Origin: Brevibacillus_H sp049846925 | GTDB taxonomy: Bacteria > Bacillota > Bacilli > Brevibacillales > Brevibacillaceae | Length of the DNA: 64,000 nt | Direction: 5' to 3' | NCBI RefSeq assembly: GCF_049846925.1 | Contig: NZ_JBNCMT010000009.1 | Location: 1-64,000 of the forward strand | Shown: positions 50,201-58,794 of the stretch, in pieces | Position numbering within the stretch: position 1 is the stretch's first letter | Layout: the number at the start of each line of letters is the position of its first letter | Notes under the pieces: model-generated | The model's database searches: none | Told to the model about the DNA's origin: nothing | What the model saw: only the letters and a program-made list of their open reading frames with translations | Made by a program: the position numbers and the translations under genes

Positions 50201-50803
50201 ATGGCACAGCGTTTATCTACGAATTACGCGAACGCCTATTTTACAATGAGCGAACGAGAGTTAAACCAGTTCGTCCAATTGTTTGTAGAAGAGAACATTA
50301 CTGTACAAGTTAAAGTATGTGATAACGGTGATAGAGATATCGTGATGGCAGACCGGAATGGAGATATTGAACTTCCCTTCAGACGCCAGGGTTCCCGATA
50401 TTTGTGTGAAAGCTCTTATGTGATCACGGATCTAGGGCTAGCCAATGTTATGCGAAAGGCAATGAAAGCTTTCAAAGGACACGGTGTGGTTCATCGGGTT
50501 TATGACGGTTTTACAGTTGTCTATCATTATGACGAAGGCTCCGTTACTCGTATTGAAGAAGTAACTGAAGAAGCGGGCGTTCCCATTTTCGAAGCAGATG
50601 TGGAAGTGAACCAACGGACAAAAGAACTGGAAGAAATGTTTAGTAAGATGGGTTCTGAACAGGAAATCCAGCATATTCGAGAAGAAGTTGATCGTTTGTT
50701 AGACCTGCGTAATTGGGTGAACCGATCCTATCCTGAGAAGCTTGGTTCAGTTGATGAAAAGCTCGTCACATTTTCAAAAAGACTGTTTGTTTTAGAGGCG
50801 TAA
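50201..50803 (+). CDS. Conserved hypothetical protein, 200 residues
   Basis: This soluble protein begins AQRLSTNYANAYFTMSEREL and contains VQVKVCDNGDRDIVMADRN, SSYVITDLGLANVMRKAM and a C-terminal coiled-coil region from residue ~150. I know related Paenibacillaceae proteins only as uncharacterised. ATG 50201 has GAGGAG 8 bases before it. It follows a long structured leader and ends in its own terminator before speH, so it is separately controlled. Confidence 0.7.
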   Translation: MAQRLSTNYANAYFTMSERELNQFVQLFVEENITVQVKVCDNGDRDIVMADRNGDIELPFRRQGSRYLCESSYVITDLGLANVMRKAMKAFKGHGVVHRVYDGFTVVYHYDEGSVTRIEEVTEEAGVPIFEADVEVNQRTKELEEMFSKMGSEQEIQHIREEVDRLLDLRNWVNRSYPEKLGSVDEKLVTFSKRLFVLEA

Positions 50804-50826
50804 AAAGCCTTATATATCAAGGGAAG

Positions 50827-50852
50827 TGGGCGTTTATTACGCCCATTTTTTT
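50827..50852 (+). terminator. Terminator before the speH leader
   Basis: TGGGCGT and ACGCCCA form a 7-bp stem with a TTATT loop, followed by seven T. Confidence 0.85.
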
Positions 50853-50889
50853 ATTTCCAAAAATTAATTTTTAAAAAGGTATTGTCAAT

Positions 50890-51016
50890 TCGCCCGAAGC
50901 ATGATAATTTTATTCTCGTTGGAAAACAAGATTAGGAACCAGGATTCACTTCAAAGGGTGGATAACACGGGAGAAACCGCCCCCGTTAGTGAATGACGCA
51001 GGTCCTAGCGATGTTT
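50890..51016 (+). promoter_or_regulatory. Structured 5' leader of speH, class unknown
   Basis: TAGGA-A-CC (50933-50940) pairs with GGTCCTA (51001-51007), and inside it ATTCACT (50944-50950) pairs with AGTGAAT (50988-50994), with a further CGGG/CCCG stem. An upstream GTT/AAC hairpin lies near 50913-50931. The leader ends about 35 bases before the speH start. Polyamine or SAM feedback would make sense, but the class is not recognised. Confidence 0.5.
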
Positions 51017-51051
51017 TAATATTACACTTGCTAGGAAGGGGGAACCGAAAG

Positions 51052-51456
51052 ATGGAATACTCAACTTTCGGAAGACATGTTGCCGTTGATACTTGGGGAG
51101 TACAATTCGACCTATTAAACAACGCAGATTTTTTAAAGCAACAAATGATTGAGGCAGCAGAAGCCTGTGGTGCTACGGTACTAAGTGTTCAGTCCAAACA
51201 GTTTTCACCTCAAGGAGCTACTGTACTGGTTCTTCTCTCGGAAAGTCATTTGTCCATCCACACGTATCCTGAGCGCGGTTTTGCTGCGTTGGATTGCTAC
51301 ACCTGTGGTGAAACGGTGGATCCTCAAGTTGCAATTGACTACATGATCTCTGTGTTGAAACCTACTCAGATTCATGCAAAGAAAATTGTACGCGGTATTG
51401 GAGAATTACAAGTAGTTGATCCAGAAATCAACGTAAAAGAGTTAGTGAAGAAGTAA
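51052..51456 (+). CDS. speH: S-adenosylmethionine decarboxylase proenzyme
   Basis: This 134-residue pyruvoyl enzyme makes decarboxylated SAM, the aminopropyl donor for spermidine. It self-cleaves, probably between Glu64 and Ser65 in LLSESHLSIHTYPERG, with the family cysteine in LDCYTCGE near residue 82. The length fits the short bacterial/archaeal class. ATG 51052 lies 10 bases after AGGGGG. Together with SpeA at 43.6 kb it supports an arginine-to-spermidine route. Confidence 0.95.
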   Translation: MEYSTFGRHVAVDTWGVQFDLLNNADFLKQQMIEAAEACGATVLSVQSKQFSPQGATVLVLLSESHLSIHTYPERGFAALDCYTCGETVDPQVAIDYMISVLKPTQIHAKKIVRGIGELQVVDPEINVKELVKK

Positions 51457-51485
51457 TTGTTCGTAACTCAAATGATGGAATAGGT

Positions 51486-51515
51486 AAGGGTGCTCTGTAT
51501 GAGAGCACCCTTTTT
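51486..51515. terminator. Terminator after speH
   Basis: AAGGGTGCTCT and AGAGCACCCTT pair across a GTATG loop, with a T-run. Confidence 0.88.
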
Positions 51516-51525
51516 ATATTACTAG

Positions 51526-52167
51526 CTATCTAAATGGTGCGGTTGCCGTTCTTCCCAGATCACGGACCAGTGCCATGAAATCATTACCAGCATTAGCAAG
51601 ATTAGCGCCCACAGTGTTCGGCCCAGTCGTCATCTCTTTGCCATAACCAGTAATGTTAGACGCAAGCGTACGGATACGTGTCACCATCGTTGCATCAGAA
51701 GTAACCCGGATGTGATGATTGGGTGCGATGGCCCGTACCGCGCTGTGGACCTGACGTTCGATCACAGTCTGTTGTGTGGCTGTTGTATTGGATACTCTTG
51801 TGTTTATTCCGACGACGACTTCATTGCCACGTACGACAGATGTTGCTCCATCGACACCGGGAACGTTATCGGCAGCCTGAGCAACTTTCTTTGCCAAGTG
51901 ATGATCAAAGGTTGTGGCTGTATGAGTATTTTGGGTAATGTGTCCAGGTTGTGCAACGCTAGGGGGTGTCACACCAGGTTGTGCCACGCCAGGATGAGTT
52001 GCAGGCTTTTGAGAAGTTGCATAGCCAAAACTGCGAATCCCCGTGGTATTGCTTTTTGCAGGAGCAGGGCCGGCTTGATTTTGGGTTCTGGCTGCGTTGT
52101 TTGTTCCGCAAGCGACTAACGAAAGGGACAGAAGTAAACATGATATTGAATATACCCATCTTTTCAT
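51526..52167 (-). CDS. YhcN/YlaJ-family sporulation lipoprotein
   Basis: This 213-residue lipoprotein has lipobox LVAC near residue 17, a Pro/Gln/Thr-rich linker and a YhcN/YlaJ domain (DHHLAKKVAQAADNVPGVDGATSVVRGNEVVVGI). Such lipoproteins localise to the spore inner membrane, and some affect germination or outgrowth. GGAGGTGG precedes ATG 52167. YlaJ is encoded near typA in Bacillus, and typA is 2.6 kb away here, so this may be the YlaJ counterpart. Confidence 0.88.
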   Translation of the reverse strand: MKRWVYSISCLLLSLSLVACGTNNAARTQNQAGPAPAKSNTTGIRSFGYATSQKPATHPGVAQPGVTPPSVAQPGHITQNTHTATTFDHHLAKKVAQAADNVPGVDGATSVVRGNEVVVGINTRVSNTTATQQTVIERQVHSAVRAIAPNHHIRVTSDATMVTRIRTLASNITGYGKEMTTGPNTVGANLANAGNDFMALVRDLGRTATAPFR

Positions 52168-52212
52168 TCATTCCACCTCCATTCTTATTTTGTGAATGGG
52201 GGTGAAAAATAC

Positions 52213-53184
52213 TCAGGAAGTAACCTCCAGTAAACGTCTCGGAACGGCTAACCCATATCCTGACCAGCCTACTTTTTTAACCAAGTGTGTTTCATGTTCG
52301 GGCGTTGCGAATGCAGATAACCGAAAGCGGAACGTAAACGGTATTTTGGCAAAGGGCAAACCTTCTGTATAAACATAAGCCTCAGGTGTGTACGCATGGA
52401 AGGATGGTTGTGTCTGACCTGCCTGAAGTAGGTGTAGACGTGGCACGTATAAGATTTCTTCCTGGTGATTCATCCACTCCTGATAGAGCCAGATTTTTCC
52501 TCGTTTTTTTGTTTCGTACCATTCCCTGGCTTGTGCATTCCCCTGTGAGAGAAGAGCAGCAACTGCATCCGGTGATAAGAGAACCCAGGTAAATGATCTG
52601 TTCGAATAATTGGTTGGTAAGGGGTGGACAAGGGCTTTTTGAAGCCATAACGATTCCATATCCAAATAAGATTGTTCCGATTCATTGGGTAAGTGACTGC
52701 TTTGGAAGTCTATCCAATAACCTGGAATTTGTAATTTGATTTGCGTCCAGTCCTTTTTGTGTTCCATTTCGGTCGATTGAAAAATGATGTTCTTTATATG
52801 AAGGAGCTTGTAGTGGTAGCGATCCATCCAGTCTGGTATTTGCCTGTGGTGGATAATGCAAGCAATTTGTTGATCAAAGTAACAGTGATCAGGTAGAGAA
52901 CGAGCAGGCTCAGGTAAACTTTTGGCAAAATAGCGTGATGTTCGCCATGCATCCAATGGCAAGCCGTTGGAGGCTAGCTCTTCGAGGGCAAGCTGGTGCT
53001 GTGATACGGTACCATCTTCCCATCGCAGGGCAAGGTACGTCATCTGTTTGATTTCAGGTATGGTTGCAGAACCGATGGCAGCAGATTCCGTATGGGAAAG
53101 CATAAAGGAGTGCGGCTTCAGCTTGAACAGGGGCTTCGCAATAACATCCGATAAATATTCAGCAAGTATGTTAGGTGTAATCAT
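52213..53184 (-). CDS. Hypothetical protein, possible divergent TldD/PmbA partner
   Basis: This 323-residue protein has no firm family. The central WVLLSPDAVAALLSQG resembles the middle strand-helix of TldD/TldE-type peptidases, and the C-terminus ends in a compact basic segment GWSGYGLAVPRRLLEV. No HExxxH zinc motif exists. It overlaps the next upstream gene by 4 bases (ATGA), so the two are a coupled pair. It may be the second half of a two-subunit protease-like complex. Confidence 0.5.
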   Translation of the reverse strand: MITPNILAEYLSDVIAKPLFKLKPHSFMLSHTESAAIGSATIPEIKQMTYLALRWEDGTVSQHQLALEELASNGLPLDAWRTSRYFAKSLPEPARSLPDHCYFDQQIACIIHHRQIPDWMDRYHYKLLHIKNIIFQSTEMEHKKDWTQIKLQIPGYWIDFQSSHLPNESEQSYLDMESLWLQKALVHPLPTNYSNRSFTWVLLSPDAVAALLSQGNAQAREWYETKKRGKIWLYQEWMNHQEEILYVPRLHLLQAGQTQPSFHAYTPEAYVYTEGLPFAKIPFTFRFRLSAFATPEHETHLVKKVGWSGYGLAVPRRLLEVTS

Positions 53185-54563
53185 TCCCTGCTCTTCTCCT
53201 TTTGAAATTGATTCAAATGCAGCACAGCATATTGTGGTAGTGAAACAGACCAGTTGGATCGTTCAGCATACTCAATGACATCAGGCCCTAATCCGCCAAT
53301 CAGTTGGGAGATGAACCCATTTACCTCTCCCATCAGCCAGAAAGTTGAAATCGCCTGCAATTGACCTGATTCAAATTTATACAAATAGTCTGGCAGAATG
53401 GCACATGTGGCGCTTTCCTTATCCAACCTGAATGCTTGAACTCCTTGTAGAAAATAGACAGGCTCGTCATCGACAAGTCCTTTCATTTGTATGACCTGAA
53501 CCAATTGCTGTGGATGAGTAAATGCTGGAACAGGATCATCTGTACACAGAGCTGGGATGTCCAACGCTGCATGATTTCCAAAACAGGCCGTATCTTGTGA
53601 AAACAAAGTCTGGTAGAGGGGATCGAAATCCAGATTTGCAAATTCATGCTTTGATAAGGGAATAATATAGCCAAATGGGTGAAAGGGATTATACCCGAGT
53701 GTTCCTTCCAACGGTGAAATAGAGAAATTGGTACGATAATGCTGATTTTGGATGGGATGGTTCAACTCGATACGGGCAAACAGAAAGTGAGCTAATATTC
53801 TTGAGTCAATGACAAGACAAGACGTTGCATCAAGAGCAGGTTCGACTTTGGGAGGACCGAACGAGATCCATTGTGTTCGTCTGCTTTTTTCTTGCTGAAG
53901 CAGTTGATTCATGGACATGATAAGCGGTTCCACCAGATGGCAATCATCAAATTCTGTGCTGTAACCAGCCGTGTAGACGGATCGCCGGTTGCCTTCTTCA
54001 AATTGGTGAATGCCTTGCAAACGCTGAATCACAGTAGAATAACTTACTCCGTCAGTTCGCAGCGAATAATGGTATTCTGTTGAAGTCTCCAATGAAGATC
54101 GAAGAGAAGAATGTGAAAGTATGCCAGCAGCCTCTCTGTGATGAGCTTCCCACTGAATATAGTGCTGCCGTAAACCAACGTCTGATGTCCCGGATCGGGG
54201 AGGCGTGGTAATAGGGGGGATTTTTTGCTGTTGTTCATATTTTTGCAAGTGGTTGATCACAGTTGTCAGTCTTTCGTTTTTTTGCATCGTATGCCTAGCC
54301 AGATGGAAGGCGTTCTCTAGTGCGGATTGAGACATCCCTTGACCGAGAGCCTGTCCAATCCGTCCATCCGATGTATGCAGAGAAAGAAAGAAGTACGTAG
54401 CAGACATTGTCCGCCGATCAGAAAATGCGCATTGATCCCAGACATACTGATTCGAGTAACGATTTGTTGAATAAAAGGTAGCGAACATGCCAAAAGCATC
54501 AGCCAGTTTTATTACTGTATCGGCGAATAATTCAGTCTGCTTGCAAGGTGTGATACTCATCAT
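53181..54563 (-). CDS. Hypothetical TldD/PmbA-like protein
   Basis: This 460-residue protein shows the overall look of the TldD/TldE (PmbA) fold. It has an N-terminal FFLSLHTSDGRIGQALGQGMSQSAL like DGRxG..G in the family, a strand CLVIDSRILAHFLFARI, and a C-terminal pattern GQLQAISTFWLMGEVNGFISQLIGG typical of the barrel end. It lacks the HExxxH of TldD, as TldE does. Family placement is by eye and uncertain. ATG 54563 lies 8 bases after AGGTG. It is divergent from typA. Confidence 0.55.
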   Translation of the reverse strand: MMSITPCKQTELFADTVIKLADAFGMFATFYSTNRYSNQYVWDQCAFSDRRTMSATYFFLSLHTSDGRIGQALGQGMSQSALENAFHLARHTMQKNERLTTVINHLQKYEQQQKIPPITTPPRSGTSDVGLRQHYIQWEAHHREAAGILSHSSLRSSLETSTEYHYSLRTDGVSYSTVIQRLQGIHQFEEGNRRSVYTAGYSTEFDDCHLVEPLIMSMNQLLQQEKSRRTQWISFGPPKVEPALDATSCLVIDSRILAHFLFARIELNHPIQNQHYRTNFSISPLEGTLGYNPFHPFGYIIPLSKHEFANLDFDPLYQTLFSQDTACFGNHAALDIPALCTDDPVPAFTHPQQLVQVIQMKGLVDDEPVYFLQGVQAFRLDKESATCAILPDYLYKFESGQLQAISTFWLMGEVNGFISQLIGGLGPDVIEYAERSNWSVSLPQYAVLHLNQFQKEKSRE

Positions 54564-54668
54564 TTCACCATCACCTAAAAAGATGAATTTATTACGCATT
54601 TTACCATTTATTTGAATATTGGACAAACCTTTACATGAAGAAACACACAAAATTTTTATATTGGTACG

Positions 54669-54697
54669 TTGTTAAGATTACATCTACCTGTTATGAT
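54669..54697 (+). promoter_or_regulatory. Sigma-A promoter of typA
   Basis: TTGTTA, 17 bases, TATGAT, 30 bases before the start codon. Confidence 0.7.
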
Positions 54698-54726
54698 GGA
54701 GTGTATGTGAAAAAGAGGAGGAACTT

Positions 54727-56568
54727 ATGAAACGCCCTGATATTCGGAATATAGCAATCATTGCTCACGTAGACCATGGTAAAACCACGTTAGTTGATAA
54801 GCTGTTGATTCAATCTGGGACATTCAGAAGCAATCAACAAGTGGAAGATCGCATGATGGATTCCAACGATTTGGAACGTGAGCGTGGGATCACGATTTTG
54901 GCGAAAACAACCTCTGTTAAATACAATGAGTACACCATTAACATTCTAGATACTCCTGGGCATGCTGACTTCGGTGGAGAAGTAGAGCGTATCATGAGCA
55001 TGGTCGATGGGGTTCTTTTAATTGTAGATGCATTTGAAGGCTGTATGCCACAAACTCGTTTCGTACTTCGTAAAGCATTAGAAGCAAAAGTAACGCCAAT
55101 TGTTGTAGTAAACAAAATTGACCGTGAAAATGCTCGTCCACAAGAAGTAATCAATGAAGTATATGACTTGTTCATTGACCTTGACGCAACGGAAGATCAA
55201 TTGGATTTCCCAATCGTGTATGCTTCCGGTTTGGCTGGAATTGCCGGTATGGAGCCAGATCAGCTACAAGACGATTTGAAACCACTGTTCGATACGATTA
55301 TTGAACATTCACCTGCTCCTGAAGCAGATGAGAATGGTCCACTTCAATTGCAAGTGACTATGCTTGATTATAATGACTTCTTGGGCCGTATCGGTATTGG
55401 TCGCATTTATCGCGGTACAGTGAATGTGAACGATACGGTAGCATTGATGAAGCGTGACGGGTCCGTGAAACGCATGCGTATCCAGAAGCTTTTCGGTTTC
55501 TCTGGTCTGAACCGTGTAGAACAGAAGACAGCAAAAGCCGGAGATATCGTCTGCATTTCAGGATTGGAAGATATTAACGTGGGTGAGACGGTTTGTGATC
55601 CAGATCATCTCGACGCTTTGCCACTCCTTAAAATTGATGAGCCTACGCTCCAGATGACTTTCCTTGTAAACAACAGTCCATTCGCTGGACGAGAAGGCAA
55701 ACACGTAACATCACGTAAATTGCGTGAGCGTCTGTTGTCCGAGTTGGAAACGGATGTGTCGCTGCGAGTGGATGAGACGGATTCACCGGACGCCTTTATC
55801 GTATCTGGCCGTGGTGAGCTTCATCTTTCTATCTTAGTAGAAAACATGCGCCGTGAGGGTTACGAGCTTGGTGTATCCAAACCAGAAGTAATCATCCGTG
55901 AAATTGACGGCAAGAAAATGGAGCCTGCTGAGCGTCTGATTATTGACGTTCCAGAGGAGTATACGGGTTCTGTTATGGAGACACTCGGTATGCGTAAAGC
56001 GGAAATGACGAATATGATCAACAACGGATTTGGTCAAGTACGCCTTGAGTTCATCATTCCTTCTCGTGGATTGATTGGCTATCGTACTGAGTTCTTAACC
56101 ATTACACGCGGTTATGGTATCCTGAACCATTCCTTTGAGGATTATCGTCCATTGTTCCAGGGAGAAGTAGGCGGACGTCATGCTGGTGTACTGATTTCAA
56201 GTGAAACAGGGACAGCAACTTCCTATGGAATGATGTCAGTTGAAGATCGTGGAATCATGTTTATTCAACCAGGCACAGAAGTATATGAAGGCATGATCGT
56301 GGGCGAACACAACCGAGATAATGACATCATCGTAAACGTGTGCAAAGAGAAGCATGCAACTAACGTGCGCTCTGCAAATAAAGAAGAGACAGTGAAAATG
56401 AAGACACCACGTCTTTTGTCACTGGAAGAAGCTCTTGAATATCTGAATGACGATGAGTTGTGTGAAGTTACTCCACAGTCCGTACGTTTGCGCAAGAAGC
56501 ATCTGAATAAATCAGACCGTGAACGTTATGCAAAACAAAAACGTTGGGAAGCTCAACCACAAAACTAA
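54727..56568 (+). CDS. typA: Ribosome-associated GTPase TypA/BipA
   Basis: This 613-residue translational GTPase has IAHVDHGKTTLVDKLL (G1), the ERERGITI switch I, DTPGHADFGGE (G3), VNKIDREN (G4) and EF-G-like domains with VSGRGELHLSILVENMRREGYE. It binds the ribosome and affects assembly and stress or cold responses. GAGGAGG precedes ATG 54727. It is B. subtilis YlaG; YlaH follows here as in Bacillus. Confidence 0.96.
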   Translation: MKRPDIRNIAIIAHVDHGKTTLVDKLLIQSGTFRSNQQVEDRMMDSNDLERERGITILAKTTSVKYNEYTINILDTPGHADFGGEVERIMSMVDGVLLIVDAFEGCMPQTRFVLRKALEAKVTPIVVVNKIDRENARPQEVINEVYDLFIDLDATEDQLDFPIVYASGLAGIAGMEPDQLQDDLKPLFDTIIEHSPAPEADENGPLQLQVTMLDYNDFLGRIGIGRIYRGTVNVNDTVALMKRDGSVKRMRIQKLFGFSGLNRVEQKTAKAGDIVCISGLEDINVGETVCDPDHLDALPLLKIDEPTLQMTFLVNNSPFAGREGKHVTSRKLRERLLSELETDVSLRVDETDSPDAFIVSGRGELHLSILVENMRREGYELGVSKPEVIIREIDGKKMEPAERLIIDVPEEYTGSVMETLGMRKAEMTNMINNGFGQVRLEFIIPSRGLIGYRTEFLTITRGYGILNHSFEDYRPLFQGEVGGRHAGVLISSETGTATSYGMMSVEDRGIMFIQPGTEVYEGMIVGEHNRDNDIIVNVCKEKHATNVRSANKEETVKMKTPRLLSLEEALEYLNDDELCEVTPQSVRLRKKHLNKSDRERYAKQKRWEAQPQN

Positions 56569-56590
56569 ACTACCTTAGGGTGGTCAAATT

Positions 56591-56627
56591 ACCGCTTTGG
56601 GCAGAATCTGTTCAAGGCGGTTTTTTT
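56591..56627 (+). terminator. Terminator after typA
   Basis: ACCGC-TT-TG pairs with CA-A-GGCGGT across a loop of about 14 bases, followed by seven T. Confidence 0.75.
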
Positions 56628-56668
56628 AGTTTGGGTCCCCGCCCGACGAAGCTCAGGTCGGTTTTTTT
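56626..56668. repeat. Dispersed repeat copy C, also a second terminator
   Basis: AGTTTGGGTCCCCGCCCGAC and GAAGCTCAGGTCGG resemble the middle of copy B. CCGAC and GTCGG form a stem followed by TTTTTTT, so this copy could terminate transcription. Confidence 0.6.
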
Positions 56669-56764
56669 GACAGGTTAGTGGGACAACTGATAAAGTTAAA
56701 CGTAGTCCTATTTTCAAAGACAAGCTGGAGTGCAAGTATAATGCAAGGGGAGTAGAAACAGAAG

Positions 56765-57088
56765 ATGGAATGGGTTGAAATGGTTTCTAATTATGTATCG
56801 ACGAACAATCCGCCCAGTAGCTATGATCAGTTGCGTATATGGTTCGATGATATGCGGCTGTTTGTTATTTTTGCCTTGCTAATCATGGTGTATTATGCCG
56901 GATTTGCTACCCGGATGCGCATGCCAATTCTCAAGACGGTCTTGTTGTGGATTGCCTTGTTTGTCGGAGCCATTTTGTTTACCATACTGGATGTTATGGG
57001 ATTACCAGTGAGAGCTGCACTTTTTGTTGCATTGCTAGTTATGCTCCTGGCACGATTGCGGAGAAAAGACATCCAGGAAGAATCGTAG
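56765..57088 (+). CDS. ylaH: YlaH-like membrane protein
   Basis: This 107-residue protein has two to three transmembrane helices (~30-46, 56-75, 80-96) and the YlaH pattern DMRLFVIFALLIMVYYAG, GFATRMRMPILKTVLL. Family function is unknown. It follows typA as ylaH does in Bacillus. Its ribosome site (AGGGGAG) is about 13 bases away, rather long. Confidence 0.85.
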   Translation: MEWVEMVSNYVSTNNPPSSYDQLRIWFDDMRLFVIFALLIMVYYAGFATRMRMPILKTVLLWIALFVGAILFTILDVMGLPVRAALFVALLVMLLARLRRKDIQEES

Positions 57089-57101
57089 GAGGGGAAATGT
57101 T

Positions 57102-57377
57102 GTGAAACTGGAAGACGTGCTGTTTAACTGGCTGCAAATCAAGGTCGTTGCAGATGCTCGTCCTGATGATCGTTCTGCGGTCGACACCTTTGAATTTTTT
57201 GATCAAATCCTGCGTGATGATCATAAAGTAAGTGACATTGTTTTCAACAAAGAGGAAACGATGTATACCCTGCATTATACTGTAGACAATGAACGAAAAA
57301 TGCAGATATATGATATTGATCGAATTGACCAACTGCTCGAAGCAATCAAGCAAGAACCGAAATTTAATATGGAATAA
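57102..57377 (+). CDS. Small hypothetical protein, 91 residues
   Basis: This soluble, acidic protein (EDVLFNWLQIKVVADARPDD, TFEFFDQILRDDHKVSDIVFNKEE) has a beta-hairpin-like centre. I know no family name. GTG 57102 follows AGGAGGGG. It starts 14 bases after ylaH, so it is co-transcribed, and a terminator follows. Confidence 0.75.
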   Translation: MKLEDVLFNWLQIKVVADARPDDRSAVDTFEFFDQILRDDHKVSDIVFNKEETMYTLHYTVDNERKMQIYDIDRIDQLLEAIKQEPKFNME

Positions 57378-57385
57378 AAAAACAA

Positions 57386-57421
57386 AAAGCCGGGGATACA
57401 AAGGATAGTATCCTCGGCTTA
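57386..57421. terminator. Terminator after the ylaH operon
   Basis: AAGCCGGGGATAC and GTATCCTCGGCTT nearly pair over 13 bp across 8 bases, flanked by A-runs. Confidence 0.8.
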
Positions 57422-57431
57422 TCGTTTCTGG

Positions 57432-57611
57432 CTAAAAATCAGCTTTTGCAGCATCAATAGCACCCAAGACGATATGAGCAAGTCCGAAGCCTGCAATGCC
57501 CCAGGCAAAAGGATTGTCTGCACGAAAACGATTGTGCTTGCTGCGGAGTAGCCCAAGACCTGTTGCGGTTACGGCAGACCCCAGTACAATTGGAACGATT
57601 CCTTTTTTCAT
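57432..57611 (-). CDS. Small membrane protein, 59 residues
   Basis: This short gene starts at ATG 57611 behind GGAGGTG and ends at TAG 57432. The product KKGIVPIVLGSAVTATGLGLL is followed by a charged loop RSKHNRFRADN and a second hydrophobic segment AWGIAGFGLAHIVLGAI, so it has two membrane helices. The family is unrecognised. The ribosome site and composition make it a likely real gene. Confidence 0.7.
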   Translation of the reverse strand: MKKGIVPIVLGSAVTATGLGLLRSKHNRFRADNPFAWGIAGFGLAHIVLGAIDAAKADF

Positions 57612-57781
57612 TCCGAATCACCTCCGATGATAGTTTGTCCAGTGAATTTACCAGGAGTCAAGGGTATTTCATGAATGTCATCCACTGTTATCCTTTTTCA
57701 GTAAATTCGTAGAAAACCTTTTTATTCTTTCAGAAAAAGTGGTAGGATAATTAAAAAAACTTAGGCAATTCAGGAGAAAGG

Positions 57782-58726
57782 ATGAAAACCATGTCTGACC
57801 AATCATTATCATCATTCGGCTATGCTTACTTCCAGGGAAAAATTGTTCCATTCGAAGATGCCAAGGTTAGTATTGCTACTCATGCCCTTAACTACGGAAC
57901 AGGTGTATTTGAGGGGATTCGTGCGTATTGGAACAAAGAGCATGAGCAATTGTACATTCTCAAAGGTCCTGAACACTATGTGCGGATGCTTCAATCATGC
58001 AGGATTTTGAAAATTCAAATCAATGAAACGGTCAACGAAATGATGGCGGCTACAAAAGAAATTTTGAACAAATCCGGATATCGTGAAGATGTATACATTC
58101 GTCCACTTGCTTATAAAGCAGATCCTGTCATTAAAGTGAAACTGAGTGGGATCCGGGATGACTTCTGTATTTTCACTGTGCCATTGGGTGACTATCTCGA
58201 TGTAAGCAAAGGTTTACATATCGGTATTTCTCCATGGAGACGCCTTGACGACAATGCTATCCCGACAAGAGCAAAAGCAACGGGGAGCTATATCAATGCT
58301 GCCTTGGCTGTAGACGATCTGATCGCCAGCGGCTTCGATGACGGGATCATGTTGACTCCAGACGGCCACGTAGCAGAAGGAACCGCCTCGAACCTGTTCA
58401 TGGTGCGTGGCGACAAGCTCATTACCTCCCCTGTATCTGATGCGATTCTGGAAGGAATTACCCGCTATACTCTGCTGGAACTGGCAGAGCAGGCTGGTCT
58501 AAAGATTGAAATTCGTTCGATTGACAGAACGGAATTGTATATTGCAGATGAGCTGTTCTTGTGCGGAACCGGAGTTCAGCTTGCACCTGTAACAAAAGTT
58601 GACCATCGCCCAGTCGGTAACGGAAATCCGGGAGAGACGACGCTCACACTGCAAAAGCTGTACTTTGATGCCGTACGAGGTCATAACCAAGCTTTCCATC
58701 ACTGGCTTACTCCTGTGTACGAATAA
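57782..58726 (+). CDS. ilvE: Branched-chain amino acid aminotransferase (class IV)
   Basis: This 314-residue PLP enzyme has GKIVPFEDAKVSIATHALNYGTGVFEGIRAYW, YIRPLAYKAD, the lysine-bearing RAKATGSYINAALA near residue 165, and VAEGTASNLFMV. It transaminates leucine, isoleucine and valine at the end of their synthesis or start of breakdown. ATG 57782 follows GGAG at 5 bases; an ATG at 57791 is possible. It is monocistronic, with a terminator. Confidence 0.94.
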   Translation: MKTMSDQSLSSFGYAYFQGKIVPFEDAKVSIATHALNYGTGVFEGIRAYWNKEHEQLYILKGPEHYVRMLQSCRILKIQINETVNEMMAATKEILNKSGYREDVYIRPLAYKADPVIKVKLSGIRDDFCIFTVPLGDYLDVSKGLHIGISPWRRLDDNAIPTRAKATGSYINAALAVDDLIASGFDDGIMLTPDGHVAEGTASNLFMVRGDKLITSPVSDAILEGITRYTLLELAEQAGLKIEIRSIDRTELYIADELFLCGTGVQLAPVTKVDHRPVGNGNPGETTLTLQKLYFDAVRGHNQAFHHWLTPVYE

Positions 58727-58728
58727 GG

Positions 58729-58768
58729 AAAAAATCGCCTTCGTCATGTTGCGAGGGCGATTTTTTTT
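58729..58768. terminator. Terminator after ilvE
   Basis: AAAAAATCGCC and GGCGATTTTTT form an 11-bp stem between convergent genes, with an eight-T run. Confidence 0.88.
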
Positions 58769-58794
58769 ATGTGGATAAAAAGGAAGGGAATTTC

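Noticed and set aside
50955..50985. T-box suggested by AGGGTGG and ACCGC near speH
   Set aside because: The spacing is wrong, no stem I with specifier loop is present, and no antiterminator/terminator pair fits.
52213..54563. Zinc-protease activity for the TldD-like pair
   Set aside because: I searched both proteins for HExxxH and found only unrelated His pairs, so catalysis is not supported.
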